DNA of 64,000 bases, taken from JAAYQA01 sp964510345 (lineage in GTDB: Bacteria; Bacillota; Clostridia; Tissierellales; Peptoniphilaceae). The notes below the pieces were generated by a model. That model saw only the letters and a list, made by a program, of their open reading frames with translations, did no database searches and was not told the DNA's origin. Position numbers and translations under genes: made by a program. This document shows, piece after piece, positions 32,448 to 41,626 of this stretch (position 1 is its first letter; each line of letters starts with the position of its first letter). The stretch is from positions 13,170 to 77,169 of the forward strand of contig CAZEBB010000006.1 of the NCBI GenBank assembly GCA_964510345.1, written 5' to 3'.

Positions 32448-33797
32448 TTATTTTCCAAAAAATGAAATCAAGTTCGAAATCATGACGACTGAAATCGAAA
32501 TCGGTGCGAAGTATCGAATCAAAAACCGCCATAATCCTTCCAGTTTGAATTGATCAGAACCGATTTTGACTTCCTCTACCGCTTCGTCAATATTCCAAAT
32601 CCAACCGATGAACAGCGACGTCATGATACCGCCGATCGGCAGCATCACATAGGAAGTGATCCAGTCGAGTGCGTCAAAGATATTCATATTGATGATCGGT
32701 ACGACGATCCCATCTAAGAGGCCCATGGAAAGCGAAGCAAAGATACCGATAATGAACATCAAGGTGGAAAGGATGGCGACCGCTTTGCTTCTTGACCAGT
32801 TGAGGCGATCGATCGCAAAGGTGACGCTGGTTTCAAGCAGCGAGATCGACGAGGTAAGCGCCGCAAAGAGAACGAGCACGAAGAACATGACGGCGAAAAG
32901 CGTGCCGAGCGGCATGCTGGCAAATACTTGCGGCAGTGTGCCGAACAATAGCCCAGGCCCTTGCCCCGGCTCTAAGCCGAAAGCAAACACGGCGGGAAGA
33001 ATGGCAAATCCGGCCAACAATGCGACCAATGTGTCAATGGACGGGATGATGATCGCATCTTTCTCCAAGTTCTCTTCTTTGCTCAAATAGGATCCATAGG
33101 TCAATATGATCCCCATTCCCAAGCTGAGCGAGAAGAAGACCTGGCCGATGGCGGCGACCACGACGCCGATGCTGAACTTAGAAAAGTCGGGGAATAGATA
33201 ATAACGCAGCCCTTCTCCGGCTCCGGGTAGCGTAACGGAACGAAGCACGACGAGGATCAATAAGACGATCAGCGCCGGCATTAAAAATTTACTCGCCTTT
33301 TCAATCCCGCCGGAGATCCCGCGCACGACGATCAATACCGTTGCGATCATGAAAATCGCATGATAGACGAGTGGCTCGACAGGAGCACTGATGAATGCAC
33401 CGAAATAGCCTCCGGAGTCTGCCGGTATGGACCCAATAGCTGACGCTACAATGTATTTGAGCACCCAGCCGCCGACGACACTATAGAACGAAAGTATTAA
33501 AAACGATGCAGCGATTCCAACGCCACCAATCCAACCCCAACCCGGACGCAGTTTGTTAAATGATGAAAAGGCGTCCAGTTTCGTCCTTCGGCCGATGACC
33601 ATCTCTCCCAACATCATCGTGAAGCCGATAAGTACAATGATGAGCAAATACGTAAATACAAAAATTCCGCCGCCGTGTTGACCGGCTAAATAGGGGAATT
33701 TCCACAAATTCCCTAAGCCGACTGCAGAGCCGGCTGCCGCCATGATAAATCCGAAACTCGATCCCCATGACGCTCTTTGATTGTCCTTGTGGTCCAT
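32448..33797 (-). CDS. Neurotransmitter:sodium symporter (NSS/SNF) family transporter
   Basis: A 449-residue LeuT-fold carrier with 11-12 spans. It starts WGSSFGFIMAAAGSAVGLGN-LWKFPYL, the signature of sodium sites and unwound helix 1 in NSS transporters, and has a matching helix 6 region (QVFFSLSLGMGIILTYGSY). It should import an amino acid with Na+. Bacterial members carry Trp, Tyr, Leu, Met or Ala, and the substrate here is not determined. ATG 33797 has GGAGGAG upstream and a near-consensus promoter. A GC-rich hairpin (32402-32425) follows the stop. Confidence 0.9.
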   Translation of the reverse strand: MDHKDNQRASWGSSFGFIMAAAGSAVGLGNLWKFPYLAGQHGGGIFVFTYLLIIVLIGFTMMLGEMVIGRRTKLDAFSSFNKLRPGWGWIGGVGIAASFLILSFYSVVGGWVLKYIVASAIGSIPADSGGYFGAFISAPVEPLVYHAIFMIATVLIVVRGISGGIEKASKFLMPALIVLLILVVLRSVTLPGAGEGLRYYLFPDFSKFSIGVVVAAIGQVFFSLSLGMGIILTYGSYLSKEENLEKDAIIIPSIDTLVALLAGFAILPAVFAFGLEPGQGPGLLFGTLPQVFASMPLGTLFAVMFFVLVLFAALTSSISLLETSVTFAIDRLNWSRSKAVAILSTLMFIIGIFASLSMGLLDGIVVPIINMNIFDALDWITSYVMLPIGGIMTSLFIGWIWNIDEAVEEVKIGSDQFKLEGLWRFLIRYFAPISISVVMISNLISFFGK

Positions 33798-33829
33798 GAT
33801 ACTCCTCCAATCTATATTTTGTTACTTAT

Positions 33830-33858
33830 ATTGTAGTGTGGGGAAACGTTTTTGTCAA
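33830..33858 (-). promoter_or_regulatory. Promoter of NSS transporter
   Basis: TTGACA (33853-33858) and TACAAT (33830-33835) are 17 bases apart, a strong sigma-A type promoter. Confidence 0.88.
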
Positions 33859-34197
33859 TATTTATTTATTATTATCAATTAGTATATATTTCGAAGTTTC
33901 TGAATTCTTTGATATTTCGCCTTTCACTTAATTTATTGATCATGTTCATGATTTATTTATACATACAGTGATGTGCTGTAGTTGTTTATGAAACATCAAC
34001 CTCCTCCCATTGCCATGATGCATGATCCTGTTCACATCCGTACGATTCCCTTCTCTACAGACATATTGATTGTCTGATACATTTAATTCTCTTCAAACTT
34101 TGTTATTTTATCATTTTGTTATGACTTCCTATATAGTTTTTAGAAAGTTATTTTCAATGCAGCATCATGCCTGATTCGAGTAAATATTCTTTGCATC
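33859..34197. other. AT-rich intergenic stretch, no gene seen
   Basis: About 340 bases between the NSS promoter and the proS terminator. Both strands are broken by stops. The only structure noted is a small CAGAC/GTCTG hairpin near 34058-34077. No promoter with confidence, RNA gene or repeat was found. Confidence 0.5.
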
Positions 34198-34229
34198 AAA
34201 AAAACAGGCGAGTGTATGCCTGTTTTTTT
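34198..34229 (-). terminator. Terminator of proS
   Basis: AAAAAAACAGGC and GCCTGTTTTTTT enclose an eight-base loop, just after the proS stop. Confidence 0.92.
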
Positions 34230-34236
34230 CGTGCGT

Positions 34237-35949
34237 TTATCGATAAGACTGCGTTGCCTCTAAGACATTGGCGACCGCTTCTGCCGTAGTGATCTCATGA
34301 TTCTCCCGATCCTTTCGGACGGAATACTCGACAATCCCCTCGCCCGCCTTCTTGCCTACGGTAATTCTGAGCGGGAATCCGATCAGGTCGCGGTCGTTGA
34401 ACTTCACGCCGGCGCGCTCCTTGCGGTCATCCAGTACGACTTCCACTTTTTCTTCGCGCAACTGCTGATAGATCTCTTCTGCCACGCGTACCGCGGTTTC
34501 GTCTTTCATGTTCGGGATCGTAATGATGCAGTGAAACGGTGCGACAACCATCGGCCACACGATCCCCACGTCGTCATAATTCTGTTCAACCATCGCCGTG
34601 ACGCTACGCGTTACGCCAATTCCGTAGCTCCCCATAACGAAAGGTTTGGCTGAGCCGTTCTCGTCTAAGAATGTCGCTCCGATGCTCTCGGCATAGTGCG
34701 TCCCCAATTGGAAGATATTTCCGACCTCGATCCCCCGCGAGAACTGTAATTCGCCTCCACACTCAGGGCACACATCTCCCTCTTGAATCATCAAAAGGTC
34801 ATCCGCAATCTCCGCTTGGAAGTCTCTTCCAAAGACGACATCGGTCAAGTGATGCTCGGTTTGATTGGCTCCGGTGACCAGCGCACCGGCATTTTCCAGG
34901 CTCTTGTCCATAATGATGCGCGTACCTTCCGGCAGACCGATGGGGCCGGTATATCCGGGCTCTGCATTCGTCAGTCTTCGGATCGACCCATCGTCCATCA
35001 TTTCGATCTCGTGCTCGGGAATGCCCAGATAACTGATGAACTTACTCATATTCAGCTCTCTGTGCCCGGGCACGAAGACGAACACCGGTTCGCCCTTGAC
35101 GAGAAAATCGAGCGCTTTGGCGCAATGGCTGGCAGGCTTTTTCAGAAACTCACTGACTTGGTCGATCGTGGTAGCCCCCGGCGTGTGCACGAGAACAGGT
35201 GCATCCGCTGCGGGAATCTTCTCGAGATTCATCACGACGCCTGCCTTTTCATCGGTCGCTGCGTAGTCACAGCCGTTACAGTGGACGATGACGCCTTCTC
35301 CGACTTCGGAGAGCGCGATAAACTCGTGCGACACTTTGCCACCCATCGCTCCCGAATCGCCTTGGACTACCTTATAGTCAAAGCCTAGGCGCGTAAACAC
35401 CTCATGATACGCATTCGCCATGATCTCATAAGCAATTTTTAACCCATCCAAGTCTTTATCAAAGGAATACGCATCTTTCATCAGAAATTCGCGCGCGCGG
35501 TTGATCCCAAAGCGCGGGCGCTTCTCATCCCGATACTTGGTTTGGATCTGGTAGATATTTAAGGGCAATTGTTTATAGGACGTGATCTCCCCCTTGATCA
35601 GTTCGGTAAAATACTCTTCTGCCGTCGGCCCTAAGCAAAAGTCGCGATCGTGGCGGTCTTTGAGTCGAAACATTTCCGGCCCATACGTCTCCCATCGACC
35701 GGAGGCTTCCCAAAGCTCTTTCGGTTGGATCGCCGACATCAGGATTTCTTGGCTCCCATAGGCATCCATCGTCTCGCGGACGATGTTCTCGATCTTTCGT
35801 ACGACCCGGTAGCCGAACGGCAGATACGAGTAGATGCCGGATGCCGATTTACGGATCATCCCGGCGCGCAACAGCAACTGGTGACTCATGGTTTCCGCTT
35901 CCGCCGGGACTTCCCTCAGCGTCGGCATGTAATAATTGTGTAATCTCAA
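34237..35949 (-). CDS. proS: Prolyl-tRNA synthetase (bacterial type with editing domain)
   Basis: A 570-residue class II synthetase that charges tRNA-Pro. It starts MRLHNYYMPTLREVPAEAET like other bacterial ProRS, which supports the TTG at 35949; AGGAGG lies eight bases upstream. Motif 2 (TKYRDEKRPRFGINRAREFLMKD, spread over class II motif 2) and motif 3 (GSYGIGVTRSVTAMVEQ) are intact. The INS editing domain lies between motifs 2 and 3 (about 230-395). The anticodon-binding domain is C-terminal. A T-box leader controls it. Confidence 0.95.
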   Translation of the reverse strand: MRLHNYYMPTLREVPAEAETMSHQLLLRAGMIRKSASGIYSYLPFGYRVVRKIENIVRETMDAYGSQEILMSAIQPKELWEASGRWETYGPEMFRLKDRHDRDFCLGPTAEEYFTELIKGEITSYKQLPLNIYQIQTKYRDEKRPRFGINRAREFLMKDAYSFDKDLDGLKIAYEIMANAYHEVFTRLGFDYKVVQGDSGAMGGKVSHEFIALSEVGEGVIVHCNGCDYAATDEKAGVVMNLEKIPAADAPVLVHTPGATTIDQVSEFLKKPASHCAKALDFLVKGEPVFVFVPGHRELNMSKFISYLGIPEHEIEMMDDGSIRRLTNAEPGYTGPIGLPEGTRIIMDKSLENAGALVTGANQTEHHLTDVVFGRDFQAEIADDLLMIQEGDVCPECGGELQFSRGIEVGNIFQLGTHYAESIGATFLDENGSAKPFVMGSYGIGVTRSVTAMVEQNYDDVGIVWPMVVAPFHCIITIPNMKDETAVRVAEEIYQQLREEKVEVVLDDRKERAGVKFNDRDLIGFPLRITVGKKAGEGIVEYSVRKDRENHEITTAEAVANVLEATQSYR

Positions 35950-35966
35950 AATTCTGTCCTCCTAAT

Positions 35967-36165
35967 AAAAAGAGCCTCCGTCTGTAAGAGACGAAGGCTT
36001 CGCGGTACCACTCTTGTTAATCCAAAGGATTCACTTGAAAGCTATAAGGCGCAACCCCCGTGTTTGGCACGGTGCCAGCGGGTGGGTGGTCTGCGTGGAG
36101 AATTTCACCGTCCTTCTCCTCTCTGCATCTGCATTCCTTGTTCCGCTCATCGCATGAGTATTATA
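35967..36165 (-). promoter_or_regulatory. T-box leader and promoter of proS
   Basis: A TATAAT (36160-36165) begins a leader of about 200 bases. The T-box sequence GAGTGGTACCGCG (minus strand, about 36002-36014) is followed by a terminator hairpin GCCTTCGTCTC/GACGGAGGC with a run of T (35967-36000). Uncharged tRNA-Pro is expected to stabilise the antiterminator. A stem I region is visible (36060-36150); a Pro codon for the specifier (CCA or CCC in GACCACCC) is plausible but not proven. Confidence 0.88.
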
Positions 36166-36190
36166 ACACAGCAGGCGCAAGCCCGACAAG

Positions 36191-38248
36191 TTACTTGTTG
36201 TACTCACATAATTTGTCATTACAGCGCACGGTGGTCCCTTTTTTCGTCGTCTTCTCCACTAACAATTCCTTGTTGCAGGTGGGGCACGTCGCACCGGTCG
36301 GTTTATCCCATGTCGCGTAATTGCAGTTGGGGAACGACGAACAGCCGTAAAAGACTTTTCCACGTTTGGATACGCGTTCCACCATCGGGCTCTGACATCG
36401 TGGGCACGCCACGCCGATCTCTTTGACGATGGGTTTGGTATAGGTGCAATCCGGGAAGCCCGTACACGCTTTGAAGCGACCGTAGCGACCTTGTTTGATC
36501 GCGATCGGCTTTCCGCATTGGGGACAGATTTCGTCGGTCAACTCGTCCATTACCTGAATCTTGCTCACTTCTTCTTCCGCTTTTTGGAGTTGCACTTTAA
36601 AGCCTTCATAGAAGTTCTCGATGACATCTTCCCACTGTGCGTCGCCGTCGGCGACCGCATCCAAGCGTTGTTCCATTTCAGCGGTGAAGCCGGAGTCGAC
36701 GATTGTCGGAAAGTATTCAGACAAAATGTCATTGACGACAAATCCGAGCTCCGTCGGCTGGAACACCTTTTGCGTAAGGGTCACATAGCGCCTCGCCTGT
36801 ATCGTCGAAAGCGTCGGCGAATAGGTGCTCGGTCGTCCAATGCCTAGACGTTCCATCTGTTTGATCAGCGATGCAACCGTATAACGCGCCGGCGGTTTGG
36901 TAAAGTGCTGGAGCGGGTCGATCTTCTTGGCATCGATCACCTCATCCTTCTCCAGCATCGGCAATTCGTTTTCTTTTGTCTCCATCGGGTAGACGCGCTG
37001 AAAGCCGTCAAACTGCATCCGGTTTCCGGTCGCACGGAACTGATAGCCGTTATTGTCCATCAGAATGACCGTGCTCAGGTATACAGCGTTCGCCATCTGT
37101 GAGGCGACGAGTCTCTCCCAAATGAGCTGGTAGAGCAAAAATTGGTCCTTTGTGAGCCTTTCCTGGATCGAGGCAGGGGTTCGCATGATACTGGTCGGTC
37201 GGATTGCCTCGTGGGCGTCCTGCGAGTTCTTACGCTTGCCTGTATAGTTCTTTCCGCCGTTGGAATAGTTTTTACCGTACGTGCTCTCGATATACTCTTT
37301 GGCCTCCTGCACGATCAAGTCAGAGATGCGAATCGAGTCCGTACGCATATAACTGATGACCCCTTCCGTTCCGGCTTTCCCGAGGTCGATCCCCTCGTAG
37401 AGCTGCTGTGCGATTTGCATCGTCTTGCGCGTGGAGAACCGAAGCTTTCTGGAGGCCTCCTGTTGTAGCGTACTCGTCGTAAACGGTACATACGGTGCAC
37501 GGTTCTTCAACTGCTCCTCGCGACTCGTGACGACAAAATTCTTCGGATCCAGTTTGTTGAGAATCTCGCTCGCCGATGCCTCATCGCCGATCTCCAATTT
37601 TTCTTTTTTCCCGACTTCGCGTTCTAAGACCGAGGTAAAGGTGATTTTGTCTTTCGTATGCTGCGCTTCAATCGTCCAATACTCTTGAGGAACAAACGCT
37701 TCTATTTCTTTTTCCCGGTCGCAGATCATCTTTACCGCGACCGATTGTACGCGTCCGGCGGATAGTCCGCGGTGTACTTTTTGCCAGAGGAGCGGGCTGA
37801 TCTTATATCCCACCAAACGGTCCAAGATCCTTCTCGCCTGTTGCGCTTCGATCAGGTTGATCTTGAGCGCACGCGGTTGCTTCACCGCCTCCTTGACCGC
37901 ATCTTTCGTAATCTCAGGAAACTCGACGCGGATCGGCTCGTTCGGATCCAATTTCAATAAATGGGCGATATGCCAGGAGATCGCCTCTCCTTCGCGGTCA
38001 GGGTCGGTTGCGAGAACGACGGCATCGCTCTTTTTTGCCGCTTTCTTTAACTCTTCGACAATCGGACCTTTCCCTCGAATCGTAATATATTTCGGTTCGA
38101 AACGTTTCTCCGTATCGATCCCGAGACTGCTTTTCGGCAGGTCTCTGACATGTCCGACCGATGCCATGACTTTATAATTTCTGCCCAGCATTTTCGCGAT
38201 CGTCTTGGCCTTTGTCGGCGACTCTACAATGACTAATCGATTTGCCAT
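36191..38248 (-). CDS. topA: DNA topoisomerase I
   Basis: A 685-residue type IA topoisomerase that relaxes negative supercoils. The Toprim domain (RLVIVESPTKAKTIAK, DPDREGEAISWHIA), the active-site Tyr motif (GVISYMRTDSIRIS) and three C-terminal zinc ribbons (CPQC..CTGFPDC, CPRC..CSSFPNC, CPTC..CNDKLC) are visible. The length is typical for Firmicutes. It lies 12 bases after dprA, the common dprA-topA pair. Confidence 0.97.
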   Translation of the reverse strand: MANRLVIVESPTKAKTIAKMLGRNYKVMASVGHVRDLPKSSLGIDTEKRFEPKYITIRGKGPIVEELKKAAKKSDAVVLATDPDREGEAISWHIAHLLKLDPNEPIRVEFPEITKDAVKEAVKQPRALKINLIEAQQARRILDRLVGYKISPLLWQKVHRGLSAGRVQSVAVKMICDREKEIEAFVPQEYWTIEAQHTKDKITFTSVLEREVGKKEKLEIGDEASASEILNKLDPKNFVVTSREEQLKNRAPYVPFTTSTLQQEASRKLRFSTRKTMQIAQQLYEGIDLGKAGTEGVISYMRTDSIRISDLIVQEAKEYIESTYGKNYSNGGKNYTGKRKNSQDAHEAIRPTSIMRTPASIQERLTKDQFLLYQLIWERLVASQMANAVYLSTVILMDNNGYQFRATGNRMQFDGFQRVYPMETKENELPMLEKDEVIDAKKIDPLQHFTKPPARYTVASLIKQMERLGIGRPSTYSPTLSTIQARRYVTLTQKVFQPTELGFVVNDILSEYFPTIVDSGFTAEMEQRLDAVADGDAQWEDVIENFYEGFKVQLQKAEEEVSKIQVMDELTDEICPQCGKPIAIKQGRYGRFKACTGFPDCTYTKPIVKEIGVACPRCQSPMVERVSKRGKVFYGCSSFPNCNYATWDKPTGATCPTCNKELLVEKTTKKGTTVRCNDKLCEYNK

Positions 38249-38260
38249 ATTTTCACCTTT

Positions 38261-39322
38261 CTATCCCGTATAAAAGCATAAACCGCTGCGCACTTCCAGC
38301 AAACCGCGCATTTCGAGCAATGTGACGAGCGTGTGCATTTCATGAACTGGGAGTTTCGTCCTTTCTACTAATTCATCGACCGAAAACGGCCGTTCTTTCA
38401 ATATTTCAATCATCAGGGTTTCATCCTCGGAGAGATCGTATGTGGCTTTCTCCTGCTTTTTCTTTCGTAAGCTCAGCATCGCGATCGCCTCCAATATGTC
38501 GTCCGCCGAAGTGACGAGAGACGCACCGTCTTGAATCAGGCGATTACACCCGACGGAGTAGAGGCTGTTGAGGTTTCCCGGTACGGCGAATACATCTTTC
38601 CCCTGCGAGAGCGCGTGGGCCGCCGTGCTCATCGTCCCGCTTTTTTCCTTCGCCTCGATCACTAAGAGACCGATCGAAAGCCCGGCGATGATGCGATTGC
38701 GAAATGGGAAATGATGTGGGAGCGGTTGCGCCCAACTCGGGAATTCAGACAGGATACAACCGTTTTGTTCGACCTCGCGGTAGAGCGCGCGGTGAGAGGA
38801 CGGATACACCGTTTTCAAACCGTTACCGAGCACGCCGATCGTACGTGTCCCATGTTGTAACGCCGTCTCGTGTGCGATGCGGTCGATCCCCAAGGCGAGG
38901 CCGGAAATAATCGTCACGTCATAGGCCGCCATTTCCCTGACCAACTTCTCACATGCCCAAGCGCCGTAGGGTGTGCACTTTCGTGAACCCACTACTCCTA
39001 CGGCCAATTGATCCACAGGATCATATGTACCTTTGGCGTAGAGGAGCAGAGGCGCATCCGGGATATTGGCCAGTACTTGCGGGTAGTCCTCTTCATCACG
39101 CAAGGACACGGTCATCCCTGATTCTTCCAGTTGCTCCATGAGCAATCCTACTTCGGAATCTTTCGGCTCTACTTTAAAGTGCTTGGCATACGGCCGTTTC
39201 CCACGGTCGGCAGCGCCTAAAAAGGCGGTAATCGATCCGTAGTCACACAGTACTTGTTCCAGTGTACTCTGTGAAACATTATTCTCATGATACCATATCA
39301 GCAGATCGCGATCGAACATCAT
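38261..39322 (-). CDS. dprA: DNA-processing protein DprA
   Basis: A protein of about 353 residues that loads RecA on incoming single-stranded DNA in transformation. The Rossmann domain contains VGSRKCTPYGAWACEKL, ISGLALGIDRIAHETAL, GNGLKTVYPSSH and SEFPSWAQPLPHHFPFRNRIIAG (spread over the family signature). A small winged-helix domain forms the C-terminus (FSVDELVERTKLPVHEMHTLV). Two adjacent ATGs (39322, 39319) follow AAAGGGG; either could start. It is followed by topA. Confidence 0.93.
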   Translation of the reverse strand: MMFDRDLLIWYHENNVSQSTLEQVLCDYGSITAFLGAADRGKRPYAKHFKVEPKDSEVGLLMEQLEESGMTVSLRDEEDYPQVLANIPDAPLLLYAKGTYDPVDQLAVGVVGSRKCTPYGAWACEKLVREMAAYDVTIISGLALGIDRIAHETALQHGTRTIGVLGNGLKTVYPSSHRALYREVEQNGCILSEFPSWAQPLPHHFPFRNRIIAGLSIGLLVIEAKEKSGTMSTAAHALSQGKDVFAVPGNLNSLYSVGCNRLIQDGASLVTSADDILEAIAMLSLRKKKQEKATYDLSEDETLMIEILKERPFSVDELVERTKLPVHEMHTLVTLLEMRGLLEVRSGLCFYTG

Positions 39323-39379
39323 ACTTCCCCTTTTACATTTCATAGTATCATAGACCGCGCCAAGGTCAAGTTACGAATA

Positions 39380-39413
39380 GAAAAAACCCTCCGCAAAAAA
39401 TGCAGAGGGTTTC
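39380..39413 (-). terminator. Terminator of downstream cstA copy
   Basis: On the minus strand AAACCCTCTGCA and TGCGGAGGGTTTTTT pair around a short T loop, right after the cstA stop region. Confidence 0.88.
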
Positions 39414-39430
39414 TCTTTATATAGTGGAAG

Positions 39431-40906
39431 CTACGCCTTTTTATGGAGCAGTTCCTCTTTGTGTTTCTTGGCATGGCTCAGCGTATACCAAGCGTACAAT
39501 GCGGTGATGATCGCCGCTACGATATAAGAAGCGGTGTAGCTGCCTTCCATACCGAGCAGTTTATCCAAGTTCAGCCCAATCTGCGCATGCAGAATGTAGC
39601 TGGTGATAATAAACGTATAGAACATCCCCGGAATGAGCCCGATGAAGTAGTTCTTTTTACGAATATACAGATACGTTGCGATCGTAGCCAGCGCGAAGAT
39701 GGCGATCGTTTGGTTCGTCCATGCGAAGTATCTCCACAGGATGTTAAAGCCTGCCGGATTCATTTTGGAGATGACCAGAATGATAATCGCAGGGATAAAC
39801 AGTGCCGAAGAGAGAAGAACGCGGTTTTTCGCCGGTTTTTGGTCGATGTGGAATTGCTCAGCGACCATCAGACGAAGTGAACGGAACGCCGTGTCGCCGG
39901 AGGTGATCGGGAGTACGACAACGCCGATAATCGCGATAATCGCGCCGATATTGCCCAAGAATTCTCTGGAGATAACGCCAACCATCAAAGTCGCTTGTGT
40001 ATCGATCGGAGTCCCACGTCCAAAGAGTACCATCGCTCCACCTGCCCAACACATTGCGATAAAGCCTTCAATGAGCATCATGTTGTAGAATGTCATGCGG
40101 CCTTCTTTTTCATGCTTGACGGTACGGGAAATCAGGCACGACTGGCTGCCGTGGAAACCGGAGAGGATTCCGCAGGCAACGGTGATGAAGAAGATCGGAA
40201 CAAACGGTACACCACTGGGGTGTCCAAAGAGTGGTGCTTCGTTAATGTTGACCAGATTGGCACCGCCGTCCATCAAGATACCCACAAAAATTCCAACGGC
40301 GGAAAGAATCAAGAACGCTCCGAAGATCGGGTACACGCGACCGATGATCGCGTCGATCGGGAACAGGGTTGCGCAAATATAGTAGATAAAGATGATCGCG
40401 TATACGACCCAAACGACCGGATTCGTAAATGCGGTATCCGCACCGAGGATCTCTTTTACGATGAGGTCGCCCGGCGTGTAAACAAATACGACACCGACGA
40501 GCAGCATCAAAATCCATGTGAGGATATTGTAGAAGTTGAAGACTTTGCCGCCTAAGTACTTTTTGATGATTTTGGGCATTTGTGCGCCGTCTTCACGCAT
40601 GGAGATCATCCCGTTGAAGTAGTCATGCGCGGAACCCGCCAATACGCAGCCGACCGGAATCGTAATAAATGCGATGGGTCCAAACAGAATCCCTTGGATC
40701 GGTCCTAAGATCGGTCCGGTACCTGCGATATTGAGCAGTTCGATCAGTGAGTTCTTCCATGTCTTCATAGGGACGTAGTCGACACCGTCCATGAGTGCAA
40801 TCGCCGGGGTTTCTCTGTCGTCCGGTTCGAATTGCGATTCGCAATACTTTCCGTAGAAAATTCCGCCTACGATCAGAATCGCGATTCCGATTAAAAATGT
40901 TGTCAT
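39431..40906 (-). CDS. cstA: CstA-family carbon starvation/peptide or pyruvate transporter, copy 1
   Basis: A 491-residue carrier with about 13 spans. It has the CstA core: CESQFEPDDRETPAIALMDG, NIAGTGPILGPIQGILFGP, AGSAHDYFNGMISMRE, FHGSQSCLISRTVKHEKEG (within the SQSCLISRT region) and SGDTAFRSLRLM. It is shorter than E. coli CstA (about 700 residues). CstA-type proteins import peptides or pyruvate when carbon is short. It is about 90 percent identical to the copy at 41627-43105, with a ferritin-like gene between them. It follows that gene by 30 bases and ends at a terminator. Confidence 0.93.
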   Translation of the reverse strand: MTTFLIGIAILIVGGIFYGKYCESQFEPDDRETPAIALMDGVDYVPMKTWKNSLIELLNIAGTGPILGPIQGILFGPIAFITIPVGCVLAGSAHDYFNGMISMREDGAQMPKIIKKYLGGKVFNFYNILTWILMLLVGVVFVYTPGDLIVKEILGADTAFTNPVVWVVYAIIFIYYICATLFPIDAIIGRVYPIFGAFLILSAVGIFVGILMDGGANLVNINEAPLFGHPSGVPFVPIFFITVACGILSGFHGSQSCLISRTVKHEKEGRMTFYNMMLIEGFIAMCWAGGAMVLFGRGTPIDTQATLMVGVISREFLGNIGAIIAIIGVVVLPITSGDTAFRSLRLMVAEQFHIDQKPAKNRVLLSSALFIPAIIILVISKMNPAGFNILWRYFAWTNQTIAIFALATIATYLYIRKKNYFIGLIPGMFYTFIITSYILHAQIGLNLDKLLGMEGSYTASYIVAAIITALYAWYTLSHAKKHKEELLHKKA

Positions 40907-40936
40907 TTACCTAACTCCTTTGTAGCAATGTTTCTG

Positions 40937-41431
40937 TTACATACCGCGTCCTGCCATGGCAAAGTCGCGTTGTCTTTCCAGGATCATTTGCAAGTGCTTT
41001 TTCTCTTCTTTGAGAATGATGGCCATTTGCTCCGGTGCTAAATCCGGGTACAGGCGCATCAATTCCGATACAAAGAAGACTGCGTCTCTCTCTACGCGCT
41101 CAGCAAGATCGTAAATCTGGGTTCTACCCCAAATACGTTTGCTGTCATTCAGGATCTCGTCGAAGTCATTGGCCAAATTAAACTGCAGCAATAAATCCAT
41201 ATAGTTGGCATCGTCTTCTTCGAGCTCAATGATCGATTTTCCTTCGAACTGCTTCAATAAAGCTGTGTAAATCGACTCGTGACGCTCCTCGTCCTGCGCA
41301 AGCTTTTCAAAGAAAAGCGCTCCTTTTTTCTCATCTCCATTTGCGGCGATCTGTCGGTAAAACTCAGCCACTTTTTTCTCATTGAAGATGATTGTGTTCA
41401 AAAGCTTCTCTCCATTCCATTGTACGGTCAT
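40937..41431 (-). CDS. Ferritin-like (rubrerythrin-type) protein
   Basis: A 164-residue four-helix protein without signal peptide. Glu/His pairs in NEKKVAEFYRQIA, AQDEERHESIYTALL, AERVERDAVFFVSEL and KEEKKHLQMILERQ match the ExxH-type metal ligands of the ferritin-like/rubrerythrin domain. There is no rubredoxin CxxC domain. It may act in iron handling or peroxide defence. ATG 41431 has AGGAGG upstream and a promoter of its own. It sits between the two cstA genes, an unusual partner. Confidence 0.8.
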   Translation of the reverse strand: MTVQWNGEKLLNTIIFNEKKVAEFYRQIAANGDEKKGALFFEKLAQDEERHESIYTALLKQFEGKSIIELEEDDANYMDLLLQFNLANDFDEILNDSKRIWGRTQIYDLAERVERDAVFFVSELMRLYPDLAPEQMAIILKEEKKHLQMILERQRDFAMAGRGM

Positions 41432-41469
41432 GATGGTTCCTCCTTTCATGGTAGTGTGGTAACACCTTT

Positions 41470-41498
41470 AGTATAGCTGATATCTCTTGATTTCGCAA
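41470..41498 (-). promoter_or_regulatory. Promoter of ferritin-like gene
   Basis: TTGCGA (41493-41498) and TATACT (41470-41475) are 17 bases apart. An eight-base inverted repeat GATTTCGC/GCGAAATC (41490-41497 and 41534-41541) overlaps the -35 element. Confidence 0.72.
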
Positions 41499-41587
41499 AA
41501 TTTCTTCCTATATATAAATATATGAGATGATAAGCGAAATCAATCCAACGAAAATTGCGGAAGTTAGGTAAATGAGAACTCTATGCA

Positions 41588-41612
41588 AAGACCCGACCGT
41601 TGAAGGCCGGGC
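41588..41612 (-). terminator. Weak terminator after upstream cstA copy
   Basis: On the minus strand CCCGGCC-TTCAA-CGGTCGGG forms a seven-base-pair stem, followed by TCTTTGC. Read-through into the next gene is possible. Confidence 0.55.
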
Positions 41613-41626
41613 CAATACATACCACG